Assembly (NCBI RefSeq): GCF_900176515.1
Contig: NZ_FWXV01000005.1
Coordinates: forward strand, 433,360 to 497,359
Length of the DNA stretch: 64,000 bases
From: Kibdelosporangium aridum
GTDB taxonomy: Bacteria > Actinomycetota > Actinomycetes > Mycobacteriales > Pseudonocardiaceae
Direction of reading: 5' to 3'
Positions 16,641 to 25,449 of the stretch are shown one piece after another; the first letter of the stretch is position 1; every line of letters starts with the position of its first letter. Below the pieces are notes generated by a model. It saw only the letters and a program-made list of their open reading frames with translations. It did not search any database and was not told the origin of the DNA. A program made the position numbers and the translations under genes.

Positions 16641-18236
16641 TCAGCTGAACGCCTCGGCCAGCCACCAGGACCCGCCGTCCGAGGCGATCCTGGCGTCGAG
16701 CAGTAACGGCCGGTCGCGAGGGCCGTTGAGCCAGTCGGTGACGCCGTCGAGGTCCTTTACATTGTGGACAGCTATAGCCGAACAGCCGAAACCCCGTGCT
16801 ATCTGGCCTATTCCGGCATCCGGAAAGCGCACAGTGGACAAATCGGCGTCCTGTCCGAAGTGGTGGATCTCGGCGCCGTACGCCGAGTCGTTGTAGACCA
16901 CGATCACCATCGGCAATTTCAGCCGTACGACCGTCTCAAGCTCCGCGATGCTCATCAGCAATCCGCCGTCGCCGACCGCCGCCACCGGCAGCCGGTCCGG
17001 TCGCGCCAGTGCCGCGCCGATCGCGGTGAACAGGCCGAGCCCGATCGACTGGAACGACTGGGTGAAACAGAAGCCGAACTCGTCGGGTACGGACAGGTAC
17101 GCGCTGGGATAACCCATGAAGTTCCCGGAGTCCACCGCCACGATCCGCTCGCCGGGCAGCAGTTCGTCCAGCCGTGCGGTCAACTCCCGTGGATCGATGT
17201 GGGTGTCGGTGGACAGGTCCGGCACTGGCCAGCGGGGACCGGCGGCGATCCGGGCTTGGATGTCGTCGGTGCGGTATCCGTCTCGGACCGTGACCAGCTC
17301 GGCCACGTCCTGTGCGGTCTGCCCGGCGTCGCCCCGCACCGCGAGATCCACGGGCTGGTGCGCCTGCCCGCCGATGTCCACGTGCGCGACCTTGCCGGTG
17401 AGCAGCGTGCCCCGGCGCGTGGTCCACTTGGTCAACGCGCAGCCCCACCCGACGACGAGGTCGGCCTGTGAGATCAAGTCGGCGGTCAGGGCGGAGGAGA
17501 ACCCGCCGGAGATCCCCAACGACCACGGATCGTCGTGGAAAAGCCCGTGCGCCACGGCCGAAGTGGCCAGCAGCGCACCCGTCTTCGCGGCGAGGGCGCG
17601 AATTTCCTTGGCCGCGCCACGAGCGCCACGCCCCGCGATGAACACCGGGCGTCGCGCTTGGTCGATCATCGCGGCCAGATCCTCGACCGCTTTGCGGTTG
17701 GGCCGTATCGGCAACAACGGCTCGACCGGCTGCACTGTGGCCGGGACGGCAGAAGCGGCCTGGACGTCCAATGGCAGGTTGAGCACGACCGTCCGGCGTT
17801 CGTGGACGGCGATGCGGTAGGCGCGGACCGTGTCGGCGACCGCCGTTTGCGCCGAGTACACACGTTCCGACGTCGCGCCAAGGGCTGTCACGGCGGCGTC
17901 CTGGTCGATCCGGAAGTTGGCCAGGATCGCCGAACTCGGGGTGTCCGCGGTCAGCACGATCATCGGCGTGCGGCTCTTGGCCGCTTCGGCGATTCCGGTC
18001 ATCGCGTTGGTCAGGCCGCAGCCTTGGTGGACGGACACCACGGCGACTCGTCCGCTCATGCGGCCGTACGCGTCGGCCATGGTCGCCGCGCCCGCTTCGT
18101 GCCGAGTTGCGACGAATGGGACACCGTGCGCGCGCAGTGCGTTCGTCACTTCGAAGTTTCCGCTGCCGACCACCCCGAATGCCTGCGCCACACCGAGTTC
18201 CGCCAGCGTCTGGCCGACGATTGCGGCGACGTTCAT
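16641..18236 (-). CDS. Thiamine-pyrophosphate enzyme (acetolactate synthase/benzoylformate decarboxylase type)
   Basis: 531 residues, normal for the family. The N-terminal PYR domain contains the cofactor-activating Glu in ATRHEAGAATMADAYGR (about residue 50). The central domain spans about 195-320. The C-terminal PP domain has GDGGLLMSIAELETV and VVYNDSAYGAEIHHF, corresponding to GDG(x)nNN with Asp in place of the second Asn. It should decarboxylate or ligate a 2-oxo acid. The ATG at 18236 overlaps the TGA of the cyclase gene (ATGA). Placement between a cyclase and an SDR suggests one step of the surrounding catabolic pathway, not valine biosynthesis, since no small regulatory subunit is present. 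Confidence 0.87.
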   Translation of the reverse strand: MNVAAIVGQTLAELGVAQAFGVVGSGNFEVTNALRAHGVPFVATRHEAGAATMADAYGRMSGRVAVVSVHQGCGLTNAMTGIAEAAKSRTPMIVLTADTPSSAILANFRIDQDAAVTALGATSERVYSAQTAVADTVRAYRIAVHERRTVVLNLPLDVQAASAVPATVQPVEPLLPIRPNRKAVEDLAAMIDQARRPVFIAGRGARGAAKEIRALAAKTGALLATSAVAHGLFHDDPWSLGISGGFSSALTADLISQADLVVGWGCALTKWTTRRGTLLTGKVAHVDIGGQAHQPVDLAVRGDAGQTAQDVAELVTVRDGYRTDDIQARIAAGPRWPVPDLSTDTHIDPRELTARLDELLPGERIVAVDSGNFMGYPSAYLSVPDEFGFCFTQSFQSIGLGLFTAIGAALARPDRLPVAAVGDGGLLMSIAELETVVRLKLPMVIVVYNDSAYGAEIHHFGQDADLSTVRFPDAGIGQIARGFGCSAIAVHNVKDLDGVTDWLNGPRDRPLLLDARIASDGGSWWLAEAFS

Positions 18237-18997
18237 CGCTCCACCAACGCCAGCACCCGCGCGGGACTGCCTGATCCGCCGACGATCGGCAACGGCGACA
18301 CCACGAGCATCGTGCCCGTCGGCGGTAGCGACTCCAGGTTGCGCAACTGCGTCAGGCCGTGCTTGCCCGCGCCCAACATGAAGTTGTGACAAGGGAAAGG
18401 CGGATCGAAGCTGTGCGCAGCTCCGGCGTCTGTGCCGACCGTCTCGACACCGACACCTGTTAATGGTGTCTCTTCAGCAAGCCATTTCGCGCACTCCGCG
18501 GACATGCCGGGGCTGTGCGCCTCGTTGAGAAAGCTCGCCGCATCGTCCGAGCGCGTGGACCACCCACTGCGCACGAGCAGCCAGCCGCCGTCGGGCAGAG
18601 CGCCGTGCTCGGCCTCCCAGCGCTTGACGTCGTCGATCTCCAGCAGGAAATCGTCGTCGCCGGCGACCGGCCCGGACACGTCGATCACGACCGCGGGCGC
18701 GACCAGGGTCTTGATCGGGACCTGGGACACGTCGTGGCCGTCTTTGCCCGACACCCAGTGCACCGGGACGTCGAGGTGGGTGCCCGTGTGCTCGCCGGTA
18801 TGGATGTTGTTCCAGTACCAGGCCGGGCCTTTCTCGTCGTACCGGCTGATCTCCTCGAGCTGGAACGGGATCGTGTTGGCGAACGGCTCGGGCAGCTGCA
18901 GGATCGGCGTGCTGGACGTCAGCGGCGCGGTCAAGTCGATCACCTCGACACCGCCGGTCGAGATCGCGTCCCGGAGCTGGTCAAGCAGACCCATCAT
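18233..18997 (-). CDS. Cyclase-family metal hydrolase (kynurenine formamidase-like)
   Basis: 254 residues of the cyclase family (PF04199). The metal motif HTGEHTGTHLDVPVHW (about 66-81) matches HxGTHxDxPxH. The family includes kynurenine formamidase and isatin hydrolase, which open amides or cyclic amides and esters. The start is one of two ATGs (18997, 18994) lying inside the end of the upstream GNAT gene, and its TGA overlaps the TPP-enzyme ATG, so the three genes are translationally linked. The substrate is unknown. A ring-opening or ester-hydrolysis step in the pathway is likely. Confidence 0.87.
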   Translation of the reverse strand: MMGLLDQLRDAISTGGVEVIDLTAPLTSSTPILQLPEPFANTIPFQLEEISRYDEKGPAWYWNNIHTGEHTGTHLDVPVHWVSGKDGHDVSQVPIKTLVAPAVVIDVSGPVAGDDDFLLEIDDVKRWEAEHGALPDGGWLLVRSGWSTRSDDAASFLNEAHSPGMSAECAKWLAEETPLTGVGVETVGTDAGAAHSFDPPFPCHNFMLGAGKHGLTQLRNLESLPPTGTMLVVSPLPIVGGSGSPARVLALVER

Positions 18998-19580
18998 CGT
19001 TCCCTTCGTCCGTTCGCAGCCGAGCGTGCAGATGCCCGTCGTGAAAGCCGTCCATATGCAACATCGCCCCGCGAAGGGTGCCTTCGGGGGCGAATCCGGC
19101 TCGGGTGGCGACGCGGCACGAAGCCATGTTCGCCTGCGAATGCTTCAAGAACAACCTGTGAAAACCGACCGTGTCGAAGCACCACTTCGCGGCCACCCGC
19201 ACCGCCGGTGCCGTCACCCCGGCGCCGCGCGCCTCGGGGAGCAGCCAGTACGCCACCTCGGCCACGGCCGACATCAGGTCGATGCCGCGCAAGCCGACCT
19301 GACCGATCGCTTGGTCGTCCCTGGCGATCGCCCAGTTGGCCTCGGTCTCGTCGCGCCATCCCGTGTCCCATCGGGCGACCCATTCGAGGGCTTCGGCGTC
19401 CGAGTCGATCCGGCGGGTGTGCCAGTGCTGGATCTCCGGGCAACTGAACGCCGCGCGGGCTACCGGGGCGTCGTCTTCCCGCCAGGGGCGGAGCGTCAAA
19501 CGGTCATCGATCTCAAGGATGGGTTGCGTGTGTGCGCTCAGCGAACCCGCGGGCAATGTCGGTTTCAGGAGAAAGGGCAC
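18981..19580 (-). CDS. GNAT acetyltransferase (RimJ/RimL type)
   Basis: 199 residues from GTG at 19580. The fold is visible from LEIDDRLTLRPWREDDAP (strand 1) to YWLLPEARGAGVTAPAV (acetyl-CoA-binding loop, a variant of RxxGxG/A) and FLKHSQANMASCRVATRAGFAPEGTLR, the C-terminal signature of RimJ/RimL-like enzymes. It would acetylate an amine on a protein N terminus or small molecule. It lies 3 bp after the paaX-like stop and overlaps the cyclase start by 17 bp, so it is part of the same operon. Confidence 0.85.
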   Translation of the reverse strand: MPFLLKPTLPAGSLSAHTQPILEIDDRLTLRPWREDDAPVARAAFSCPEIQHWHTRRIDSDAEALEWVARWDTGWRDETEANWAIARDDQAIGQVGLRGIDLMSAVAEVAYWLLPEARGAGVTAPAVRVAAKWCFDTVGFHRLFLKHSQANMASCRVATRAGFAPEGTLRGAMLHMDGFHDGHLHARLRTDEGNDDGSA

Positions 19581-19583
19581 TTG

Positions 19584-20432
19584 TCATCTTGGCACGGGAA
19601 TCTCGTCGATGACTTCCCGCGCGATCCGCAGAGCGGGCTCCTCGTAGTGCTCCGCCAGCGCGGTGAACGTCTCCTCCGCGCGGATCGCGGGCCAGTCATG
19701 GGAGAGGTGCTCAGCGGGTAGATGCGGGTCCTGGCGGACGAGGTTGAGCCAGTCCGTGTGCAGCATCAGCTGGCGTGCCAGGTCGTCGCGGGCTGCGGGC
19801 AACGGGTCCTTGGTGTCCCAGCGGGCCAGGAAGTCCTGGTAACGGGCGGCGATCGCGTCGGTGTCGAAGGCCTTGTGCACCAGATCGGCCGATTCGGTCG
19901 GCTTGGCGTGCTGCGCGGTGAAGACCGTGACGTTCCCGGCGAGGTCGAGGTGCTCGACGATCGCGGCGGCGTCCTTGATGCCCGGCGCGATCCACAGGCC
20001 GTTCTGCAGCATGCCGAAGCCGGCCCAGATCAGCTGCGAGCGCAGGTCGTGCCGGTCGGCGCGGCGGCCTTCGGGCATGGAGAACGCGACCAGCGTCCAG
20101 TTGCCGTCCCAGTCCCGGTTCACCGCGCCGGTCTGCCATATCCGCCGCTCGCCATCCGACAGCACGTCGGTGGCCCGCTGGGTGAGTCCGAAGTAGACGC
20201 GACGGCCGTCGCGGTGGCGTTCCAGCAGACCGCGGCCTGCCATCCGGGTCAGCGTCGAGCGGACCGCCTCCTCGGACACCCCGACGCGGTCGAACACGTC
20301 GATGATGCTGCCCGAGTACACCGCCGTGTGGCGCCCCAGCAAGTAGATGCCCAGAAAGCTGAGCATGAGCGGCTGCGGTCGTACCTGGTCCTCCACATCG
20401 GCCAGAGTAGACGGCACGAATGTTGGGCACAA
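19584..20432 (-). CDS. PaaX-family transcriptional regulator
   Basis: 282 residues. PaaX N-terminal winged helix: QPLMLSFLGIYLLGRH, then VSEEAVRSTLTRMAGRGLLER at about 50-70. The central domain has WTLVAFSMPEGRRADRHDLRSQLIWAGFG, and the C-terminal domain contains WLNLVRQDPHLPAEHL. In proteobacteria PaaX represses phenylacetate catabolism in response to phenylacetyl-CoA, and relatives in actinobacteria govern other CoA-ester pathways. The annotated TTG start at 20432 adds an odd tail, and GTG at 20396 (before EDQVRPQPLML) is at least as likely. It is the first gene of the minus arm, divergent from the SDR-led catabolic operon, and likely controls both by acting on the 39-bp intergenic region. 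Confidence 0.9.
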   Translation of the reverse strand: MCPTFVPSTLADVEDQVRPQPLMLSFLGIYLLGRHTAVYSGSIIDVFDRVGVSEEAVRSTLTRMAGRGLLERHRDGRRVYFGLTQRATDVLSDGERRIWQTGAVNRDWDGNWTLVAFSMPEGRRADRHDLRSQLIWAGFGMLQNGLWIAPGIKDAAAIVEHLDLAGNVTVFTAQHAKPTESADLVHKAFDTDAIAARYQDFLARWDTKDPLPAARDDLARQLMLHTDWLNLVRQDPHLPAEHLSHDWPAIRAEETFTALAEHYEEPALRIAREVIDEIPVPR

Positions 20433-20471
20433 TATTGACGCTCGTCATCAAATTGACGTACTTTGCCTGGC
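20433..20471 (+). promoter_or_regulatory. Divergent promoter/operator between paaX-like gene and catabolic operon
   Basis: ATTGACG occurs twice (20434-20440 and 20452-20458) with an inverted CGTCA between them. On the plus strand TTGACG (20435-20440), an 18-bp spacer and TACTTT (20459-20464) form a promoter. The ATG at 20472 lies only 7 bp after the -10, and no Shine-Dalgarno is visible, so the operon mRNA may be leaderless. The repeats are candidate PaaX binding sites. Confidence 0.45.
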
Positions 20472-21353
20472 ATGGACCTGACAGGCAAAGTCGCCGTCGT
20501 CACGGGAGCGGGACGCGGTCTCGGCCGTGCCTACGCCGAAGCCCTCGCGGCCGCAGGGGCCGCGGTGGTGGTGAACGACGTGGACGCGGACGCCGCCACT
20601 CGTGTCGTCAAGGCGATCGTCGAATCCGGTGGCCGTGCGGCCGAGGTCGTGGCCCCGGTCGGTACCGCGGAAGTCGCGAATGAGTTGGTGGACAAGGCCG
20701 TGACGCAGTTCGGCCGTCTCGACGTGATGGTCACCAACGCGGGCATCCTGCGCGACCGGGTGCTCTGGAAGATGACCGACGAGGACTTCGACGCGGTCAT
20801 CGATGTCCACCTGCGCGGCACGTTCACGTGCGCCCGAGCCGCGGCGGTACGGATGCGGGAGCAGGGGACCGGTGGCCGGCTGATTCTGATCTCCTCACCA
20901 GCGGGCCAACGCGGCAACTTCGGGCAGACCAACTACGCGGCGGCCAAGGCCGGGATCGTCGCGATGGCCCGGACGTGGGCGATGGAACTGGCCAAGGCGC
21001 AGGTCATGGTGAACGCGGTCGTCCCGGTCGCCGCCACCGAGATGACCAAGACCATCCCGGCGTTCGGCCCGGCCATCGAGGAAGCCGAACGCACCGGGAC
21101 GCCGTTGCCGGACTGGATGCGCAAAGACGAAGGCCTTGGCACGGTCGAGGATGTCGCCCCGCTGATCGTGTTCCTGGCGTCCGACGCGTCGGCCGGGATC
21201 ACCGGCCAGGCGATCGGGATCGGCGGTGACAAGCTCACACTCTGGTCACACCCGGCGGAGAAACAGACGGCGTACAGCGACGGAGGATGGACGGCGGCTG
21301 ACATCGCGGGTGTGTCGTGGCAACTGGAAACCTACGGGATGCCGATGTCATGA
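20472..21353 (+). CDS. SDR dehydrogenase, first gene of catabolic operon
   Basis: 293 residues. TGAGRGLGRAYAEA (about 12-25) is the form found in the 3-hydroxyacyl-CoA dehydrogenase part of peroxisomal-type multifunctional enzymes. TNAGILRDR, SSPAGQRG (catalytic Ser) and TNYAAAKAG (YxxxK) are intact. The C-terminal extension ends TYGMPMS. A role as an NAD-dependent 3-hydroxyacyl-CoA or alcohol dehydrogenase is plausible. ATG at 20472 was preferred over a TTG at 20463 because the Rossmann strand begins 5 residues after it. The TGA overlaps the next ATG (ATGA). Confidence 0.88.
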   Translation: MDLTGKVAVVTGAGRGLGRAYAEALAAAGAAVVVNDVDADAATRVVKAIVESGGRAAEVVAPVGTAEVANELVDKAVTQFGRLDVMVTNAGILRDRVLWKMTDEDFDAVIDVHLRGTFTCARAAAVRMREQGTGGRLILISSPAGQRGNFGQTNYAAAKAGIVAMARTWAMELAKAQVMVNAVVPVAATEMTKTIPAFGPAIEEAERTGTPLPDWMRKDEGLGTVEDVAPLIVFLASDASAGITGQAIGIGGDKLTLWSHPAEKQTAYSDGGWTAADIAGVSWQLETYGMPMS

Positions 21354-22222
21354 ACCTGGATTCCCTTGTGGCCATTGACGTCCACACGCACGCCGAGATC
21401 TCCAAGGACGGGCACGGGTCGCTCAGCCCGCACCTGTTCAGCGCGTCCGCGGACTACTTCAAGGCGCACGACCACCGGCAGCCGACCATCCCGGAGATGG
21501 CCTCCTACTATGCCGCGCGGGATATGGCTGCCGTGGTGTTCACTGTGGACGCGGAACACGCGACCGGCCATCCCCGGATCTCCAACTTCGAAGTCGCGGA
21601 GTCGTGCGCCGAGTTCCCGGATGTGCTCATTCCGTTCGCGAGTATCGATCCGTGGAAAGGCCGTGCAGGGGCTCATGAGGCTCGGCGGCTGGTCGAGTCC
21701 TACGGGGTCCGCGGCTTCAAGTTCCACCCGAGCATCCAGGGGTTCGCGCCCAACGATCCGCTGGCTTACCCACTGTACGAGGTGATCGAGGAACTCGGCG
21801 TGCCCGCGTTGTTCCACACTGGACAGACCGGGATCGGCGCGGGCGTGCCGGGCGGTGGCGGGATCCGGCTGAAGTACTCCAACCCGATGCTGGTCGACGA
21901 CGTGGCCGTGGACTTCCCCGAGTTGCGGATCATCCTCGCCCACCCGTCTTTCCCTTGGCAGGACGAGGCATTGGCGGTCGCCACGCACAAGCCGTACGTC
22001 TACATCGACCTGTCCGGCTGGTCGCCGAAGTACTTCCCGCCGCAGCTGGTCCGGTACGCCAACTCGCTGTTGCAGGACAAGGTGCTGTTCGGCTCGGACT
22101 ACCCGGTGATCACGCCGGACCGCTGGCTGGCCGACTTCGCCAAGCTGGAGATCAAACCCGAAGTGCGGCCGAAGATCCTGAAGCACAACGCGATCCGACT
22201 ACTAGGCCTGGAGAAGACATGA
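21350..22222 (+). CDS. Amidohydrolase-2/ACMSD-like hydrolase or decarboxylase
   Basis: 290 residues from ATG at 21350. Amidohydrolase_2 signatures are IDVHTHAE (HxH metal motif, residues 10-13), FKFHPSIQGF, ALFHTGQTG (metal/active-site His), ILAHPSFPW and LFGSDYPVITPDRW (Asp). Relatives include 2-amino-3-carboxymuconate semialdehyde decarboxylase, gamma-resorcylate decarboxylase and lactone hydrolases. It sits within an ATGA-linked string with the SDR before and MaoC after. In this setting a hydrolysis or non-oxidative decarboxylation of a ring-derived intermediate is the best guess. Confidence 0.88.
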   Translation: MNLDSLVAIDVHTHAEISKDGHGSLSPHLFSASADYFKAHDHRQPTIPEMASYYAARDMAAVVFTVDAEHATGHPRISNFEVAESCAEFPDVLIPFASIDPWKGRAGAHEARRLVESYGVRGFKFHPSIQGFAPNDPLAYPLYEVIEELGVPALFHTGQTGIGAGVPGGGGIRLKYSNPMLVDDVAVDFPELRIILAHPSFPWQDEALAVATHKPYVYIDLSGWSPKYFPPQLVRYANSLLQDKVLFGSDYPVITPDRWLADFAKLEIKPEVRPKILKHNAIRLLGLEKT

Positions 22223-22677
22223 CCACGCACGCACGAGGGCTGGCCGCGATCAAGGCGCTGGCAGGCCAGGACCTCGGCCACACCGGCTGGTGGGAGATCA
22301 CCCAGGACCGCGTCGACAAGTTCGCCGACGCCACCGACGACCACCAGTGGATCCACATCGACCCCCAGCGCGCGGCCGACGGCCCGTTCAAAACGACGAT
22401 CGCGCACGGCTACCTGACGCTCTCCTTGCTGAGCGCGTTGTCCTCGGAGCTGCTGGTGATCGAAGGCGTGGGGATGAGCATCAACTACGGGCTCGACCGG
22501 GTCCGGTTCCCCGCTCCTGTGCCGGTCGGCAGCAAGATCCGGCTGGCCGGAACCGTCGTCTCGGTCGACGACGTGCGCGACAACGGCGTCCAGATGGTGC
22601 AGGACCTCACCGTCGAGATCGACGGATCCGACAAGCCCGCGTGCGTTGCCCGCTGGCTGTCCCGCCACTACGCCTGA
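22219..22677 (+). CDS. MaoC-like enoyl-CoA hydratase/dehydratase
   Basis: 152 residues from ATG at 22219, which overlaps the previous stop (ATGA). A single hot-dog fold with the hydratase-2 motif: FADATDDHQWIHIDPQRAADGPFKTTIAHGYLTLSL, in which the D-x4-H dyad and the GPFxxxIAHG region are clear. Enzymes of this class add water to 2-enoyl-CoA to give (R)-3-hydroxyacyl-CoA. With the SDR and acyl-CoA ligase of the same operon it could form a short beta-oxidation-like sequence. No thiolase or acyl-CoA dehydrogenase is present in the window. Confidence 0.92.
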   Translation: MTTHARGLAAIKALAGQDLGHTGWWEITQDRVDKFADATDDHQWIHIDPQRAADGPFKTTIAHGYLTLSLLSALSSELLVIEGVGMSINYGLDRVRFPAPVPVGSKIRLAGTVVSVDDVRDNGVQMVQDLTVEIDGSDKPACVARWLSRHYA

Positions 22678-22688
22678 AGGGGCGTGCC

Positions 22689-23960
22689 ATGTCGACTCAA
22701 CTACGAAGGGCGGTCACGTCCAGCTACTTAGGCAGCGTGATCGAGTACTACGACTTCCTGCTCTACGGCACGGCGTCGGCCGTGGTGTTCAACAAGGTCT
22801 TCTTCGCCAACCTGGATCCGTTGCTGGCCACCGTCGCCAGCTTCGGCACGTTCGCGACGGGGTACCTGGCCAGGCCGATCGGCGGGATCCTGTTCGGGCA
22901 CTTCGGCGATCTGCTCGGGCGCAAGCGGATGCTCGTGCTGTCGATGACGTTGATGGGTGTCGCGAGCTTCCTGATCGGTGTCCTGCCGACGTACGCCCAA
23001 GTTGGCGGGCTGGCGCCGGTCGGACTGGTGGTGCTCCGGCTGGTCCAGGGCATCGCGGTCGGCGGCGAGTGGGGTGGATCGGTGCTGATGTCCGCCGAGC
23101 ACGCCACGTCCCGCCGAGGCCTGTGGGCCGGGTTCACCAACGCGGGCGCGCCGAGCGGGATGGTCCTGTCGACCGCGGTGCTGACCGGGACGTCAGCTGC
23201 CGTCGGTGAGCAGGCGTTCCTGGACTGGGGCTGGCGGATCCCGTTCCTGCTCAGCATTCTGCTGCTGGCGGTCGGGTTGTTCGTCCGGGTCAAAGTCGAG
23301 GAGACGCCCGCTTTCAAAGCGATGACAGCCCCTCCCCAGCGCAGGTTGCCCGTGGTGCAGGTGCTGCGCAGCCATCCGAAGAAGTTGCTGCTGGGCATCG
23401 GCGTCGGGTTCGCCGCGTTCGTCGCACAGTCCACTTTGACCACCTTCGTGATCTCGTACGCCGTTCAGGCCGGGCACACCCGGCAGGCTGTCCTGAACGT
23501 GCTGACGATCAGCTCGGCCGGTGCGGTCTTCGGGATCCTCGCGTTCGCCGCCATGTCCGACCGGTTCGGCAGGCGGCCGATCGTGCTCGTGGGCACGGTC
23601 GCCATGGCGGTCTGGTCGTTCTTCCTCTTCCCGATGATCGACGCCCGCAGTGCCGCGCTGTTGCTGCTGTCTCTGTTTGTCGGCCAGGCCGTTCTGCACG
23701 CCATGATGTACGGGCCGTTGGCCGCCCTGTACTCCGAGATGTTCCGCACCGAGAACCGGTACACAGGTGCTTCGCTGGCGTACCAGATCGGTGGACTGGG
23801 TGCCGGTATCGCACCGGTGCTGTTCGCGCAGCTGCAACGGGCAGGCGGCGGTACCCTGGCGATTTCCTGTACGGTCGCGGCTTTCTGTCTGCTCGCCGCG
23901 GGATGTGTGCTCGCGTTGAAGGAGACGAACAAGCAGGACCTGATCCCAGTCGCGGCATAG
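22689..23960 (+). CDS. MHS-family MFS metabolite:proton symporter
   Basis: 423 residues, 12 TM helices, beginning SSYLGSVIEYYDFLLYGTAS, a hallmark of the metabolite:H+ symporter (MHS) group (ShiA, KgtP, ProP relatives). Motif A in the TM2-3 loop is GDLLGRKRML and its repeat after TM8 is SDRFGRRPIV. A VEETPAF segment follows TM6. These transporters import organic acids or betaines, so it is the probable uptake system for the substrate of this operon. It starts 11 bp after the MaoC stop. Confidence 0.9.
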   Translation: MSTQLRRAVTSSYLGSVIEYYDFLLYGTASAVVFNKVFFANLDPLLATVASFGTFATGYLARPIGGILFGHFGDLLGRKRMLVLSMTLMGVASFLIGVLPTYAQVGGLAPVGLVVLRLVQGIAVGGEWGGSVLMSAEHATSRRGLWAGFTNAGAPSGMVLSTAVLTGTSAAVGEQAFLDWGWRIPFLLSILLLAVGLFVRVKVEETPAFKAMTAPPQRRLPVVQVLRSHPKKLLLGIGVGFAAFVAQSTLTTFVISYAVQAGHTRQAVLNVLTISSAGAVFGILAFAAMSDRFGRRPIVLVGTVAMAVWSFFLFPMIDARSAALLLLSLFVGQAVLHAMMYGPLAALYSEMFRTENRYTGASLAYQIGGLGAGIAPVLFAQLQRAGGGTLAISCTVAAFCLLAAGCVLALKETNKQDLIPVAA

Positions 23961-23969
23961 GAGAGTCCA

Positions 23970-25421
23970 ATGACCAACGAGGGTTTGGGTGGCTGGCCGG
24001 CGCGCCGGGCGATGCTGACGCCGGAACGCACTGCGATCATCTACCAGGACAGGTCGACGACGTACGACGATTTCTTCACCCGCACGACCCGGGTGGCCTC
24101 GCGGTTGCGGGCCAGCGGCGTGGCGAAGGGCGACAGGGTCGCGTATCTCGGGCCCAACCACCCGGCCTTCGTGGAGACCATGTTCGCGACCCACATGCTC
24201 GGCGCGATCTTCGTACCGCTGAACTTCCGCCTGGCCACGCCGGAACTGCAGTACATGATCGCCGACGCGGGCATCGAGATCATGGTCCGCGATCCGTCCA
24301 CCGCGGACGTGACAGGCCCCGACATCATCTCGTTGGACGACTACGAAGCCTGGCTCGCATCGGGTTCGGACGAACCGATCGATGTCGCGGTGGCGCAGGA
24401 CGAGATCGCGTTGATCCTCTACACCTCGGGCACAACCGGGCGGCCCAAGGGTGCGATGTTGAGCCACGCCAACATGATCTGGAACACGTACAACGCGCTG
24501 GTGTCGTTCGACGTGGCGGGTGACGAGGTCGGACTGGTCTCCGCGCCACTGTTCCACGTCGCCGCGCTCGGACAGCTCTTGCTGCCGACGTTCATCAAAG
24601 GCGGCTGCTCGGTGATCACCCCGACATGGGACGTCGACATGGCCTACGACCTGATCGAACGTCATCGGATCACATGGATGTTCGGCGTGACGACGATGTT
24701 CGCCGCGATGGTCCAGTCACCTCGCTGGCAGAACGCGGACCTGTCATCCGTGCGCTGCTTGATGTCCGGCGGTGCGCCGATCCCGGTGTCGCTGATCTTG
24801 ACGTACCAGGAACGCGGGCTGGTGTTCCAGCAGGGCTACGGGCTCACCGAGACCTCGCCGGGCGCGACGATGCTGGAGGCGCGGCAGAGCGTCCGCAAGG
24901 CCGGGTCAGCGGGTGTGCCGGTGTTCTTCACGTCGGTCCGGGTCGAGGCGCCGGTCGGCGAACCGGGCGAGGTACTGATCAAGGGACCGAACGTCACACC
25001 GGGCTACTGGAACAACCCGGCGGCGACAGAGGCGGCGTTCGAGGACGGTTGGTTCCGTTCCGGGGATCTCGCAACCGTGGACAAGGAGGGGTACCTGTAC
25101 ATCGTCGACCGGGTGAAGGACATGTTCATCTCCGGCGGCGAGAACGTGTATCCGGCGGAGGTCGAAGGCGTGATCTTCGGGCATCCGTCGGTGGCCGAGG
25201 TGGCCGTGATCGGGGTGCCGGACCCGAAGTGGGGCGAGGTCGGCAAGGCTTTCGTGGTGTGCCGTCCTGGTTGCGGCCTCACCCTCCCCGAGCTGCAGGA
25301 GTTTCTCCTCTCCAAGCTGGCCAAGTACAAGATTCCTGCGCACCTGGAGGTGGTCAGCGGCCTGCCGCGGACTGGTTCGGGGAAGGTCCAGAAGGCCAAG
25401 CTGCGTGATGGCTCGAAATGA
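23970..25421 (+). CDS. Acyl-CoA synthetase (AMP-binding)
   Basis: 483 residues. P-loop motif ILYTSGTTGRPKGAMLSH (about 148-165), YGLTETSPGA (A5), GWFRSGDLATVDKEGYLYIVDRVKDM (A7-A8) and the catalytic Lys region TGSGKVQKAKL at the end. It activates a carboxylic acid as acyl-AMP and transfers it to CoA. The N-terminal domain begins at once with GWPARRAMLTPERTA, as in medium/long-chain or aryl CoA ligases. It is the last gene of the PaaX-associated operon (9 bp after the MHS gene) and presumably primes the imported acid. Confidence 0.92.
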   Translation: MTNEGLGGWPARRAMLTPERTAIIYQDRSTTYDDFFTRTTRVASRLRASGVAKGDRVAYLGPNHPAFVETMFATHMLGAIFVPLNFRLATPELQYMIADAGIEIMVRDPSTADVTGPDIISLDDYEAWLASGSDEPIDVAVAQDEIALILYTSGTTGRPKGAMLSHANMIWNTYNALVSFDVAGDEVGLVSAPLFHVAALGQLLLPTFIKGGCSVITPTWDVDMAYDLIERHRITWMFGVTTMFAAMVQSPRWQNADLSSVRCLMSGGAPIPVSLILTYQERGLVFQQGYGLTETSPGATMLEARQSVRKAGSAGVPVFFTSVRVEAPVGEPGEVLIKGPNVTPGYWNNPAATEAAFEDGWFRSGDLATVDKEGYLYIVDRVKDMFISGGENVYPAEVEGVIFGHPSVAEVAVIGVPDPKWGEVGKAFVVCRPGCGLTLPELQEFLLSKLAKYKIPAHLEVVSGLPRTGSGKVQKAKLRDGSK

Positions 25422-25449
25422 GGTTCCGGCGGATGCGATCGAAGCCGCG

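Noticed and set aside
23193-24665. A 490-codon minus-strand open frame
   Set aside because: Shadow of the MHS transporter and acyl-CoA ligase genes, both of which have clear motifs.
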